DNA of 64,000 nt from Bradysia coprophila (taxonomy: Eukaryota; Arthropoda; Insecta; Diptera; Sciaridae), in NCBI RefSeq assembly GCF_014529535.1, contig NW_023503608.1, positions 2,418,001 to 2,482,000 of the forward strand. Reading direction: 5' to 3'. A program made the translations under genes and the position numbers. Position 1 is the first letter of the stretch; every line of letters starts with the position of its first letter. Positions 1 through 12,299 of this stretch are shown here, one piece after another. The notes beneath the pieces are model-generated. The model had not been told where the DNA came from and ran no database searches. It saw nothing but the letters and a program-made list of their open reading frames with translations.

Positions 1-1040
1 TCATAATCACAATGGAAATCCATATAAGCACTAAGCAGACGTAACGATGAACATTTTTGTGGCTTCATGAATCATGAGAAACCAGATAGAAAGAGGAAAA
101 AGATTGAAAATTTGAGTTAAATGCTGTTTCGTAAAATGGTAACACGGGAAAGTATTTTCTTTTCCATTCTCGTTTATTTTTTTTCCTCGTTAATGGGTTC
201 CTTTTAGGCTTGGTTTTCTCATGAGATCGAAATGAATGAATTTCTAGACTGCCGCAACAGAGTATTTTGTATTTTAAATGATGCAATAAAGCTTAAGCAT
301 CACATAATAACACTCAAAAGCCTAAAATATCAAATGTTCCACGTAGAGACTATAGGATTTCAAGAAATTGATTTCTTTTGAAATTCGGTTCTATTTTCGT
401 CGAACATACGATATTTCTAGCCCGGAATACCATTCGGGTGAACAGTGAGCAAAATATCAGATTCATTTATCAGATTTAATCTAACAGAAAAAAAGGTCCG
501 AGTGTTTTTCCTAAATGATTACGAAGTCATTTCTTTGGTGTTATATTGGTTCAGCCCATAGTTCAGCGATATGTGAATGTGATCCATGTATTCATAATTG
601 CGATACCTATGACTGAGGGAAAATCGTCAAATAAATTGAAAATGACATTGTATGGCAAGCTACGGAGATGTATTAGCTGAAATGAACAGTATAAAAATTG
701 CTTCAATTTGCCAGCTCTAGTGACGAAAATACAAATTTCGTCTCTTGTTAAGCGGTATGCCTGTGATATGCGATAGCTGTTTACGGTGGAAGTAATCCGT
801 GTTACTAGTAAAGGGCAATTCGAATAGTGCGCACGCTAAAAATCCGATTATTTTAGACTATTTGAATAGACCCAAATTTCCTTTCAAGTGCTTAAAAATT
901 TGAAGAGTGACAAAAAGGAGTAGCAAAGCGTTTGAGGCTTACACACTTTTGACACATATCCTTTCGAGGTCAATAGATAACTGGTTCGATAAATGTAAAA
1001 TATTGGGGAAAATTACGAAAGAAAAGTCAGGTGACTGTCA

Positions 1041-1200
1041 CCAATGAAAGTCTAGAACAGGTATGGTCGATCGGCAAACTCGTCTTAAACGCACTCACAT
1101 TTTATGTCAAAATGATATGAAAATGAGTGTGTTTAAGTACGAAAATCAATTTTTATGTCCTCCGGGCGGACAATAGACCATACCTGTTTTACACTTTCAT
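1041..1200. repeat. Inverted-repeat element (MITE-like) with 9-bp target duplication
   Basis: The two ends are imperfect reverse complements: ATGAAAGTCTAGAACAGG on the left against CCTGTTTTACACTTTCAT on the right, followed inward by GTATGGTC/GACCATAC. The nonamer TGACTGTCA directly flanks both sides (1032-1040 and 1201-1209), which looks like a target-site duplication. There is no ORF inside, so it would be a non-autonomous DNA transposon. The superfamily is not assigned. Confidence 0.7.
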
Positions 1201-1209
1201 TGACTGTCA

Positions 1210-4200
1210 ACACTTTTGTAAAATATGAATGAAAAGCGTTAGCTATGATTTTCCATGCCATGTGATTTTTCACTGTACGTGAAAAGACAGTTATGATTTG
1301 AATCTTTCTTTTAAGTAATAAGAATCCATTCGTAATGCATCACAGAATGCGTTCCTGAAAAACGTTCTCGAAAGCGTTAAATCTCTATCCATGTAGTTAA
1401 GAAAGGAAATTAATGGGAGCATATCACTACGGAAAGTAGCGTCCTTACTCAAAATTAAATTAAAATAAATTTGTGAAAGAAATAAGCCTGCTGTTAATCC
1501 TGAATGTGCTACGCTCTGTGAGTTATATCTACAACAAGGCCCACTTGGGTGTCAGAAAGTTAATAAAGTTTCGCTGACTAACAGCGAACACCAAACAATA
1601 TCTTCCACCAATAGCAAAATCTTTGAAAACTTTTGCAAATCTCCGAAACAATTGACGGAATACGAGAGACATTTCACGAAACTGAACCGCGTACACAACA
1701 AAACGTTGGTTCGTCGAAATTTCCTTCATTGTTCTACATTTTGAAAATATTCCGAAAAGTTATTCAAACCAAACAGCACGAATCAGGATGGTTCAAAAGC
1801 CCGTAAATGCTTGAACGAGTTATGGTTTAGTTTCCTCAACTTAACAAACAATTGTGTGTTCATGGTTCGTTTTACCGATTTGTATACATACGACAATTCT
1901 GCGTGTTTCAGAAGGAGACGAATCAATAAATTTCCATTTTACATTTCTAAATGCAGGAAAAATTCATTTCAATAATTTACATTTCACATTACCATATTTC
2001 TTTTCTCTTTTGCCATTTTTTTTCCTAATCCCCAGTGTGTGGGTCGCTCATTCGGAAAGAAGAAATTCAAACGAACAACTAAGATCGACTTGTTGAATGG
2101 CATTCAGTATAGCAGAGTTGCTAAATCAAAATTAAAAAATGATGAGAAAACTCAGAAAGTTGAATTGAGAAGAATTTAATTGGAAACTAAAGTTTTTTTT
2201 TTCAGTTACTTCAGAAACTTTTTAGCACGTAGATAGGGTGCAGTCCGGTATTATCACATCATTCATTCTTTTAGTGGGACTAAGTCGTTTCGAACAAGAG
2301 CACATCTGTTTTCGAGACATACTTTAACAGTTCAGGAAATACCCTTCCACAATACCTAATGTTTAATGAAATAATGTGGGATTTTGACAGCCTCAAAACG
2401 ATTTTTTTTTGCTCGAGAGAGTATTGGGTCAGAGTACTACGTCGAATAAAATTGCCAACAAACCAAAGATCAAAAATGTTTACTTTAGACAGACGGTTTA
2501 GTGACGTCTTTTGAAGTCAGTTAGTTCAACCATTTTGTGCGAATTTTCATTGATATCACAGAACCTGTCAGACCGGAAACGAAACTTATTAGAAAAATTG
2601 AAAATGTAAAGAAAAATATTGGCTCTCCAACACCTCTAAACAGAAAAACCATATCCATCTAGTCACTTCGTATAATATATTTTTATTATGCTTAAACTTT
2701 GTAGCGCATGCCATCAACTGTATTATACAATATATTTAGCACAACAAACACAATGTTATGTATATTATGTGAATGTGTGTGCAACGAGAACGAGAAAAAC
2801 AAAATATCTCCGATGATTCTATCGATATTTTCAGTCAAACAAAAATAAAATGAAAATGCTATAACATTCATACGATTTCCATTCGATTCGGTATTAGTGC
2901 CTAACCAGAAATAGATGACCTTAAACTCTCTTCGTAACAAATTAAAAACAATACAAAGGAAAAATGTTTAAAAATTTACCGAAAAGTATTTCCGTTTAAT
3001 AAAATAATTTAAAGAAAAAAAAATTGTTCTGAGTGTTACACGCTATTTAAGAGGAAATGTGAATATGAACAAACTGAATTGTAATTATTTTTAGATTTTT
3101 TTTTTCTCAATTCGAATAGCATGGCATTCTCTCAAAAATAAAAAATAAAAAAAACAGAAAGAAAGAAAACAGATTACCATTTCACGAACGGAATTTCATT
3201 TAGCTTTTCATTTTGTTTGATTTAAACATAAAAAAATTAAATTCTTCGAAATTAATTTGCAATCTTTTATTGGTAACAGTGTTACGTTTGCTATAATCTC
3301 GGGGTATCAATTCTATATTTACGTTGGAAACGAAAAGAAGCATCTCCTTTCCATTAAAAAAATGTATATACAAAGAATTTTCATTAATTTCAATTTATAC
3401 TAAAATTTGGAAATAATGAAAATGAATTAAATTATCAAGAAGAAACGGAATTAAATTGCGACTTCAAAAATGGGGGAGACATAATCAAGAAAATTTAACA
3501 AATTGTTCTGTTCGTCCTTTGATACATAGACGCTAGACGTGCAATTAACAAAATGTTAGAAGCATTAGAACGCAAGATTGTGAGTGCTTTGTCGGCGTTT
3601 GAGTATAAGTAGAGCCAATAAAATGTTGGTACTCCATTTAAGTCCGCGATGGAGTAGTTATTTAAGTATCTGTTTTGTACGATTGAAAGACCATGTTCTT
3701 AAATCTGTGGCATATTACAATCTCTGGTAAACATAAAATCTTTCGGATCATTATCCGTGTGACATTATGAACACAGTCATGGGAGACATCCAGAAATGAG
3801 GTCCGTAATTCAGTGTAGCCTTTTGCCATATACAGGTCTTAAATATATGACCGACCAAGGACGCATATTGCATATTTCTCGAGTTCTAACTATGTCTAGC
3901 AACACTGAAGTGCGGACGTCCTTTATGAATGTCTCCTTACTTCTGTTACTATGTTACTAAAGCCAATTGCTCAATACACTATTTAATAAATCTTCTACTT
4001 CATTGTTTTCATTCGCTCTTCTAAGCGAAAGCTAATCTATAAAAAGCTCTCATCATCTACTTCTGTCGACATTGTCGAAGGGGTTTTAAACGGATAACAA
4101 ATTCGGATAGAGATATTTTTTGAACATAGATGTTAGTATAATTATCTGAGTTATATGTATGTATACCCTCTGCCATCAGTCACTGTAAGGTCATTCGTCT

Positions 4201-4440
4201 ACGGAATCGTATAGAGATAGACAGTCTTCTTACTAATGTATCTGAAAATATATGCAAATGACAACATAACTCTTTGCTGAAAAAGTACGAATGCAAAAGA
4301 GTCAATGGAATAAGTGTACGTTAACAGTGTCTAATTTTGTTCAATCAGTTAAATAAGACATGTGTCGAGATAACAACTTTCTATATTTACATTTTCAATG
4401 TAATTTTCTTTTCTTCTCTTTTCTGTTTTTTTTTTGTGCA
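1210..4440. other. AT-rich stretch without a recognisable gene
   Basis: Only short, compositionally biased open frames occur on either strand, with no splice-linked coding signal that I can support. The stretch has many homopolymer A/T runs. A motif near 3,899 (AACACTGAAGTGCGGACG) resembles one near 21,600 (AACACTGAATCGCGGACG), suggesting a shared decayed repeat. Confidence 0.5.
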
Positions 4441-4449
4441 AAAGAAAAT

Positions 4450-5210
4450 AGTCATTTACATAACTTAAAATGAAATGTTGAAAAGACCGGTTGTGGTGTG
4501 AATTTTCTTGATTCGAGAACATACTTTCGGAATCTTTAGAACGTAATGTGTGATAAATATACCTCGGCATGAAAATGAAAAATTAACTGAAACGAGATTT
4601 CTTCTTCGGATCAATAAATTTAACAGGAAAGTTTTAACTAGGGATGAAAAGTCCAGTTTATGTATGAATTTTATTTGAGTCGAAACCGAGGTCAATGATT
4701 ACATGAAATCGTATCCTATTTATACCGAGGTATGTACGTACACAACTTTGGACATAAACTATAAACGAAGTAGTCGATGAAGACGTAATCATCACGTCCT
4801 CGTTTGGAACTTTTTGTTTTTCGACAAGGGTGAAGGTTGCAGCCCTCAATCACACAAAACAGTAATGACTATCCCGATGGACTTTTACTCATCGTGATAC
4901 TAGACATACAATTATTTCACAGCCGCCATGGCCTGATGTAGTGTTGGAAAAAATAATTCTTTAAAACTTTTGAGGAATTATGAAGAAACCATTTCGCTGA
5001 TTTTTATTTCACGTGTTACGGCGTTTTACTTTACGAGCGAGGGAAAAGGCACATTTCCTACCTAGTAAAGCAATAGTATTTTATAAGGGCTTAAAAGATG
5101 AAAAGTAGTTATCAAGTGAATTTTGTTGATTCGAGGAGTAGCAGAAGTCTATAAACACACGAAAACGAGACTTAACATTTTTATCTCGAGTTATGTAATA
5201 TAATGAGAAG
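4450..5210. repeat. Degenerate copies of a palindromic repeat family
   Basis: Pieces around 4,456-4,525 (TTTACATAACTT, AATGTTGAAAAG, GTGTGAATTTTCTTGATTCG) and 5,085-5,205 (GTGAATTTTGTTGATTCGAG, CACACGAAAACGAGACTT, ATCTCGAGTTATGTAAT) match, in part as reverse complements, the better preserved element at 38,552-38,667. They appear to be old, internally diverged copies. No coding signal is seen in this block. Confidence 0.5.
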
Positions 5211-5260
5211 TCGAACCAATTTGGCGATTAATTCGATTAATTTGGCGAATCACCCCTCTG

Positions 5261-5563
5261 TTGGCATTGTCCGAGGGGTAATCACTGATTTACTAGCTCA
5301 GTAAATCACGGTAAATCACGGTAAATCACAGTAAATCACAGTAAATCAAGTAAATCAAAAATGAAGTTTCTACTAAATTTGAATCTATTTACTTCAATTT
5401 GTATTAGTTCATGAAATTTATCCTATATGTTTACGGCCACGATACTTCGAAATGTAATCCAGTGACAATTAAAAATTTTTCAAAAATTTTTCAAAATTTT
5501 TTGTGATTTACCGTGATTTACTTGATTTACTGATTTACTAGTGATTACCCCCTTGGCATTGTC
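5261..5563. repeat. Inverted-repeat element with internal 10-bp tandem repeats
   Basis: An element at 5,272-5,552 begins with GAGGGGTAATCACTGATTTA and ends with the near complement TGATTTACTAGTGATTACCC. It is flanked by the direct repeat TTGGCATTGTC at 5,261-5,271 and 5,553-5,563. The left arm carries four contiguous 10-bp units GTAAATCACG/GTAAATCACA at 5,301-5,340 plus decayed units to about 5,358. The right arm carries related GTGATTTACC units, so each arm is itself a small repeat array. Confidence 0.7.
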
Positions 5564-5924
5564 ATCATTCGATTGAAAGAGTTCTATAACACTTGACAAG
5601 ACAGTACACCATTGGCATTACACGTGTGAATTGAGAGTTTGCCTGATATTGTTTCATCCAGAATTATATGATCAGATTTTGTGTAAGTAACAAACAAATA
5701 AATTTCGCTCCTCCTCGCTGATAGTTTCTAATGCAAATCACCCAAAACAGACACTCGCTTCACATTTCCCTGTTTGAAGGGGTTTGACTGATTCATTAAT
5801 ATCACGACATAGTAAACTCAGGTGCAGGAGCACCTGGCAAGCATCAAGGCAAATACATTACAAAAAATAGAGACCTAAATACCCACGATCCCCATAGAAT
5901 CTTCTACTTCGTTTTAGTAAACAT

Positions 5925-6106
5925 ACGCGCGGTGTTCGGATGTCAAAATTACTTAACTAGAAGAATAATTCACAAATTACACTTCAGGTCGATGTTGTTG
6001 TCTCGTTTTCGTGATAAAATATGTGATAAAATAGAGTACACACTTGTCACTATCAATCTCGGCAAGCCTCGACTTCTTCGTGACAAGTGTGTAATATATA
6101 TTACGT
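5925..6106 (+). repeat. Dispersed repeat, copy 1 (inverted copy near 38.4 kb)
   Basis: The stretch running from the ACGCGCGGTGTTCGGATGTC motif to GTGACAAGTGTGTAATATAT recurs on the opposite strand at about 38,365-38,545 with small differences. It contains a short internal inverted repeat, ACACTTGTCAC against GTGACAAGTGT. The right flank (6,110-6,150, AATGTAAATGAAAATGAGAC) is related to sequence at 41,500-41,545, again inverted. Confidence 0.75.
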
Positions 6107-6149
6107 GATTAGGCAATGTAAATGAAAATGAGACATGCCGTAACACGTA

Positions 6150-7090
6150 AAGCTATTAAACCACGGTACGAGTTGTGTAAATGACTATTGCTCGCTTTGT
6201 CTAGCTGATATACGTTTATCACAGTTGTCATTGAAAGTTTGGAATTGAAAACATTACTGTTAATTTCTTTACGTCCATTACATCACTGCATTACATTGTA
6301 AACTAAGCTAGTTTCCATTTTATAATGTTTCCGATACCGTCATCGAACTTGTTCCTATTTCAGGAGACTATTAAAATTAAATTATTTTTATCCTCAAAAT
6401 TTTTTTATGAACATAATGCCATCAAGAATAACGAGACTGAACATTAAACAAAATAATCTTAATGTCAAGGTTTGTTTGAGTTTTAGACTCATATAACTGC
6501 TACAGCAGAAAAATAGTGGGCTGACTCATTTAAATACATAAATTCGAAATATTAACCTTCTGAATTGCATTCATATTTATTGAGTGTGCGACTGACGATT
6601 TGAGTTTCCTACTCTTGGTTTTTATAAGTGTGTCAATTGAATCAATTGTGACAAAGTCAATAAAATCAACCGTAAAGCTTAAACAAAAGCACATCCACCA
6701 ACAACAATCAGTAAATCATAGTTGCATGGCAAATGTGGTAATCTCCACCGATTAGACTGATAGATTAGATAGATAACATTTCAGTGCTACTGTACAACGA
6801 ACGTTGATCGGTTGAATAGGTGTGAGTGATGTGCATAATTCGATATCAATCCCCCCACCGCCCATTGCGAACAAGTTCGTGTAAATGCTAAATGGCAATT
6901 AGCCTTAATTATAATGGGCCTTTTCAGCAGCAAATTATCATAAAAAGAAATTTAATGAAAGCGCGGCGCTGCTGGGTTGATTGATTGATGCACTCAGATT
7001 TCGAATAAACGAAACTGTCGCAGTGAAATTTATTAACCACCTCGCAGTTCGCAGAACATGTCACAGCGATAAAATTTGTTATTAGTACTT
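6150..7090. other. Gene-free AT-rich stretch
   Basis: I see no coding exon, RNA gene or clear repeat in this interval. Confidence 0.4.
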
Positions 7091-7091
7091 T

Positions 7092-7221
7092 ATTGGTAGG
7101 CGAGACAAATTCGAGAATTACTTCGTATGTACATATTGTATATAACAAGTGAGCGTAGCGAACGCGTGTGTATACAATATGTACATAAGAAGTGATTCGA
7201 GAATTTTTCTCGCCTACCAAT
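7092..7221. repeat. Palindromic MITE-like element
   Basis: Near-perfect inverted repeats at the ends: ATTGGTAGGCGAG on the left and CTCGCCTACCAAT on the right, continuing inward through TTCGAGAATTACTTC / GAAGTGATTCGAGAA and TATGTACATATTGTATA / TATACAATATGTACATA. The short centre is GC-rich (GAGCGTAGCGAACGCG). There is no ORF of its own; the open frame on the minus strand is simply the palindrome read through. Confidence 0.8.
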
Positions 7222-7394
7222 ACAATGCTTTATCTTCCATGTGTGACTATTTCATACATTCAGCGTTTCTGTATATAAACTCGAAGACATACAAACACAA
7301 ACACCACTGAAATATTTGGTGTATCTAGTACACAATACAAGCATCATGTGTGACAATCAAGCAAAATCATGGCAACATCGAGATGTAATCGTAA

Positions 7395-7487
7395 GTCTCG
7401 GTGGCCGAATCGGCTAGAGCGCGTCAATTTTATGCACATGATCGTGAGTTCTATTCTCACAACGAACATTTTTTTTTTTTTTTTTTT
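7395..7487 (+). repeat. tRNA-derived SINE-like unit 1
   Basis: A tRNA-like head with an A-box-like TGGCCGAATCGGCTAGAG and a B-box-like GAGTTCTATTCTC is followed by a long T run (7,468-7,487). The B box deviates from GGTTCGANTCC and I cannot draw a full cloverleaf, so I read it as a decayed tRNA-derived repeat rather than a tRNA gene. Confidence 0.55.
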
Positions 7488-7896
7488 CAATCTTCTATCA
7501 AAAAATTGTAAATAAACTGATCTCCGGTATCGTAGGTAGATTTTCAATCGAATGAATATCTGCTGTAAACCGAGACCTTAGCCTTTTTGTCATATTGATT
7601 TGCAATGACACATTTCTCGGCAGATATTTGTACAATTGAAAAACTAATAACGTTACAGAAATCCTGATATAAAACACTAAACAACGTAATTTTGAATAAC
7701 GAGAATCCGTTTAGTCAAAATTTGATTATTTTTCGTTCTAAACATACACACGCGACATTTTGTCGTGCACTTTTTAAATTGATCGGACTACCTGCGACAG
7801 ACTTACTAACACATCTATGCGAGCATCTATGTTCATTGCTTTTATGTTCTACATACATGTGGGGTTTCATGACAACAAAACTAAGTGGAATCATCA

Positions 7897-7978
7897 ATCT
7901 CAGTGGCCGAATTGGCTAGAGCGTGAACTTTTTATGCATGAGGTCGTGAGTTCTCTTCCCGCACCAAACATTTTTTTT
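7897..7978 (+). repeat. tRNA-derived SINE-like unit 2
   Basis: Head CTCAGTGGCCGAATTGGCTA is close to unit 1, followed by a degenerate B box (GAGTTCTCTTCCC) and a run of T. It is part of the tandem duplication. Confidence 0.55.
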
Positions 7979-8381
7979 TATTTATTCATTTTATTAAAAT
8001 AAATTGCAAATAAACTATGCTCATCTCTTTATCGTAAGTTGATTTTCATTCGTACGAATTTCTGCTGAGCACTGAGACCCTACGCTTTTTTACACATTTT
8101 TACACCACATTTGCGATGGCATATTTCTCGGCAGATAGGTTCAATCGGATCACTAAATAATTTACAGAAATCTTGAGGTAAAACAAAAAAAGAAGAAATT
8201 TTTGAATGAAGAGTATCCGTTTCATCAAAATTTGACTATTTTTTGCTCTAAACGAATTCCAACATGGCATTCACACATACACGCGACACATTTTGCAGTA
8301 CATGTTGCTTATATACTTTATAAATTGAGTCGCACAATGCGGTATAAGACAATCATGAGGGTATGTATATCTGATATACCC

Positions 8382-8467
8382 GAAGACTCTGTGGTCAAAT
8401 GGTTAGCGTAGTTTGTTCATAAGTCGGAGGTTCCGTGTTCGAATCTCCGTCGGGTCACTGGTTTTTT
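8382..8467 (+). repeat. tRNA-like unit 3 (SINE head or tRNA pseudogene)
   Basis: It has an A-box-like TGGTCAAATGGTTAGCG and a good B-box core GTGTTCGAATCTC, and ends in a T run. The 5' end GACTCTG pairs only partly with the 3' GGGTC, and the T-arm stem does not close properly, so it does not fold as an intact tRNA. It could be the head of a second SINE type or a tRNA pseudogene (Glu/Asp-like D arm). Confidence 0.5.
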
Positions 8468-8469
8468 TC

Positions 8470-11120
8470 TTCAAAATAAAAAAAACGGAAATAAAATTTA
8501 CCCTAGAAGAGTAATAATAGAATTATATCCCTAGAAAACCAGAATTAACGTATGTCTTAGAGTTTATATACAGAAACGAGTAATGTATGAAATAGTCACA
8601 CATGGAAGATAAAATTTATTACCCGAACCGATAGTCTAACTGAATTAATTTCAAAACGATGATGGAGAGAAAACAAAAACGTCGCCGAACAAATGATGAT
8701 GATTTCCTAGGGAAAAATGTTTTTCTTTTTTAATTAAGCGATATATGTGTCCAACAACAGCGGCTCGGTGACTGTTAAATATCACAATATTTCCGACAAT
8801 CACCGTGTGACCTATAAATGATTATTTTTAAATTATTTGAAACAAATTGCGTTAAACAATATGAGGAGAACACAAATGAAACATATTTGTAAATATTCGA
8901 CATCGTGTCCTTATGTGATTTTGATTGTCAACATTTTCAGTTTTATTATATACTGATTGGTCATAGATTAGGAATTTATATATTTGTGTGTCTTTCAACG
9001 ATGGTATGTATATTTTGAATCGAATAACAAGAAAATGAATTTTCATTTTGTACATGATTTTCGGTGTATATAAAGCACAAGCACACACAACAACTTTGGT
9101 TATTCAATCTAAATGAAAATAGAACATTACGGTTTTATACTCATTCAGCCAGCTAATCCCTTATAGCGTACAATATGTTAAACTTTTCTTTCGGTTTTCT
9201 TTTTTTTATATATTTATTTAATATCACTTCGATTTTGAATGGATATACTGCGTAGGCGGCAGGCGTTAGTTATGTTGTCACTATCTTTATTATCAAAATA
9301 AAGAAAAATTCCAATTCTATATATTTTTTTGGCATATAACACAATCACAAATAAACAAAAATTGAAAACTTCCACAACGACGTAATAGAGAAGCGAGTAA
9401 TAAATTTAATTTCACGAAAGAACGAAAAAAAATCACCAGACTTTAAACACAAAAATGTTCCGATTTTCTCACACAAACTTTTTTTTTTTCTTTTCCTTCT
9501 TCTCAAATTATATTCTGATGTATAAACACCTTGATTGAATATAATATATATTCACTAGTCTATAAGAAAAATATCCAAAATTAGCACGTCTATTTCGTTC
9601 AAATGCTCCCGGTCTACTGAATTTTACGCTCAGACATTTTTGTGACATTGAGGAAAATGAGGAAGAAAATGAGAGGAAATCTGCTCACTATAATATCGGG
9701 TGCGACGCTGTTGACATATGTGGATTTTCTGTTATTTTGAGAAAGAGAAATTGTTTGGAGTTTTTTCTTCTGTTATTTTCACTCGTAAATCTGTTTTCTC
9801 GTTGTTTTCACCATTCACATCCTCCGTTCTCCGACCGGTATACGAAAGTGTATTAGTAATTTTCTTTTTGCCAAGTTGGTTTTTCTTGTACACACTGTCC
9901 GTTACCAGAAATTATAGCTTCTTTAGAATATGATTGGTATCCATATCCTTTGCTTTTTATGGCTGTCCTTTATTATTTTCCGTTTTCTATGAAATTTATG
10001 CTTTTATTTACTAGTCTGAACGCCATCTTTCGCATCAATAATATTGTGTCGGAGATTGTATACATTCAATGGGGTTGTTGTGTAATTAAGTTTAGATCGT
10101 TTAAATGAAGTGAGTTAATAAATAATTGGATTTTCAAGAGTTCGAAAATTTTTAGGCTATACACATAACGGATAACCCATTGGCGTCACAGGACCAAAAT
10201 TAAGCGATCGTTAGGTCAGCAGCTACAGTTTTGAAGTTCTGTTTTTAAATCTTTAAGTTTTGCAACAAAACGACCCTATCGTCCATACAGTGCGTTTGAA
10301 CGTTCACGCCGGCCGGCCGGTGGGTTGTTACAAATGAAACTGAACCTTTTCGTCTGGTTAGTGGTTATAACTCGTCTGCTTTCCACTATACCGTCAAGAT
10401 GGGTAACTTTGAACACCATGTATCTCCTTGTCTGTTGAATAAGTAGGACATACAAGGTACTCAATTGAATTGCCAGTATGACAGCGTATGACAGTATGAT
10501 TGTCAGGTTTGTAAACACATTTGTCAAGTGAAGTTTAGTGTGCAGCTTTCTACGCTAGACCCAAAACCTTCGTGGGTTGTTAGGACAGAGTGTGAAAAAA
10601 GAATTGAAGATGTAACTAGTGAGAGTCGCTCAAGACAATTCTAACTACAAAGATTATGTGTCGCCGTCCAACGTCGCAATGCAGCATCTGTTATGGGAAC
10701 ATTCCCTGATGGCAAAGCGTTGGATAATTTATTATTATCTTAACGCCAGCCGACATATTGCCACAAATGATTCTGAACCTCATCGTCGGTACAACTCAAT
10801 TTTACCTTATACCAGATTTAATAGTATAATGACTGAACCTGTTACTTAAATTGACTTAAGTATTCCTTTTCAAAGGATTGATGCAAAATCTGTTACTTAC
10901 CTAGTTTAGAATAGATCAGTGCTATACAGCATTTTTAGTTCCTCATAAGGCCACGATTCGTAACGTACAACTTTTGTTATCTAGCGCTAAAAGGGCTAGA
11001 ACGAGTGTAAATCTTGGCAACAGGTATGCGTGCTAATGTACGAAACGTATTGTTATACATACGTCTTGTATAAAATACGAGTGGCATGTTTCTTACCTTA
11101 GTCATCGTATATTATACAAT
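8470..11120. other. Long gene-free stretch
   Basis: Open frames here are short, lack splice-consistent partners and show no recognisable protein family. A GC-rich tetranucleotide run of GGCC units stands out at about 10,308-10,320. Confidence 0.45.
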
Positions 11121-11129
11121 GACTATGTA

Positions 11130-11450
11130 TGGAAATACGTGTCGTGTCAAAGCACCATTCAACAAAACATTCAACAAACAACAAAACAGTTTTTTACTTG
11201 CCACCCGAAGGTTGCAAGAACACTTAAATGAGAAACTCGAATTCGCATCCTGTTGTAACCACTCGAACTTCGCACTTCGAAGAGTTCTTGTAAACTCCAA
11301 ACAGCAGAAAGTTGTCACACTATAGGAGACGACAAAAAACAAAAAACACTTGAGGAGACAACAATCTTAAGTCAAGGTCAAAAACGAAGAAATCGGGTGG
11401 CAAGTAAAAAACTGTTTTGTTGAGTGCTTTGGTCATGTGTAAGGACGCAT
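11130..11450. repeat. Foldback element with near-perfect 28-bp inner repeats
   Basis: The segment starting at 11,182 (CAAAACAGTTTTTTACTTGC then CACCCGA) is mirrored at about 11,393-11,420 (TCGGGTGGCAAGTAAAAAAC then TGTTTTG). The outer arms continue less perfectly (CAAAGCACCATTCAACAAAA against TTTTGTTGAGTGCTTTG). Both internal open frames read through the repeat and look non-coding. Confidence 0.65.
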
Positions 11451-12299
11451 ACGTGTCTGGTGTATAACTTCCTTACCACACTTTATACGTGTCAGACGTA
11501 ATCTTTTGTCGCAGTGTGGTGTCAAATTCAAGTATTTAATTGGAGCCAAATGAAGAATGGAATTGAACAAAAAAAAAATCGTTTCGAAACCTCGATTGTT
11601 GTAGTGGTATAATAGCGAGAATTATTTCTTATGTCTTATCGCTTCACATTCTGCCTCAGTCTTTTTTCATCGAGTGTATCAGTTGATTAATCGTTGAACC
11701 CTAGAATTTTGTCTTTTTGCCGATTCAATTTACAATTGGTTGCCACGTCACTGACATTGTTCGTTGTCCTTCTGTTGTGCCTTACATTTCTACCCCTCAG
11801 AACAGAACCTCTCATTTTGGACATGACAACCGAATCCAATTACGTATAACAGTTGCGAGAGATGAAATTCTTAACTGCCCAAGAATGAAGCAACGACTTA
11901 CCTTTTTCAATTTTCACCAGCAAGAGAAAACTATTTGAGTGATTTGCCTCAGCTCGTATACCTAGCAATTCTAAGAATCGAAAATCTCTAAGCAATACAT
12001 GTCGTTCAGTGTCCGGTAATGGATATTATCATCCAACTCTTCCATACGTATCCAAAGGTACGCAATAAACAAATGAAAAGCCAATAAATGTACTGATATT
12101 CACACTGGTTGTTCCATTGTTTTTATTTGTTGAAACGTTTCGACGATTGTGTCAGCACTCCATTGAATGATAGCCAAAGTGACAACATAATAATTATTTA
12201 GAGATTGGATCGAGATGATTTGTGTAGCTAAACCAATTTTTCACTTAGTTCGTTACAGCTTCTAATCGAGATCGTTTTCGTAGCGGGCCGTCACTGCCA
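11450..12299. other. Downstream region of DDA1, no other gene seen
   Basis: It lies 3' of the minus-strand DDA1 gene. I find no convincing exon on either strand. Confidence 0.4.

Larger units (their letters stand above)
7395..8390 (+). repeat. Diverged ~500-bp tandem duplication carrying SINE-like heads
   Basis: Unit A (about 7,395-7,895) and unit B (about 7,896-8,390) share, in the same order: the tRNA-like head, a T-rich run, an ATTTCTCGGCAGAT segment (7,612 and 8,129), an ATCCGTTT..TCAAAATTTGA segment (7,706 and 8,215) and an ACACGCGACA segment (7,749 and 8,280). The copies differ at many positions, so the duplication is old. Confidence 0.6.

Noticed and set aside
5301-5358. Possible CRISPR-like array of GTAAATCAC units
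   Set aside because: Units are contiguous 10-mers without spacers and lie in a transposon arm of an animal genome.
8382-8460. Possible functional tRNA gene
   Set aside because: The A and B boxes are good, but the acceptor and T-arm stems do not pair properly and no sensible anticodon loop can be drawn.
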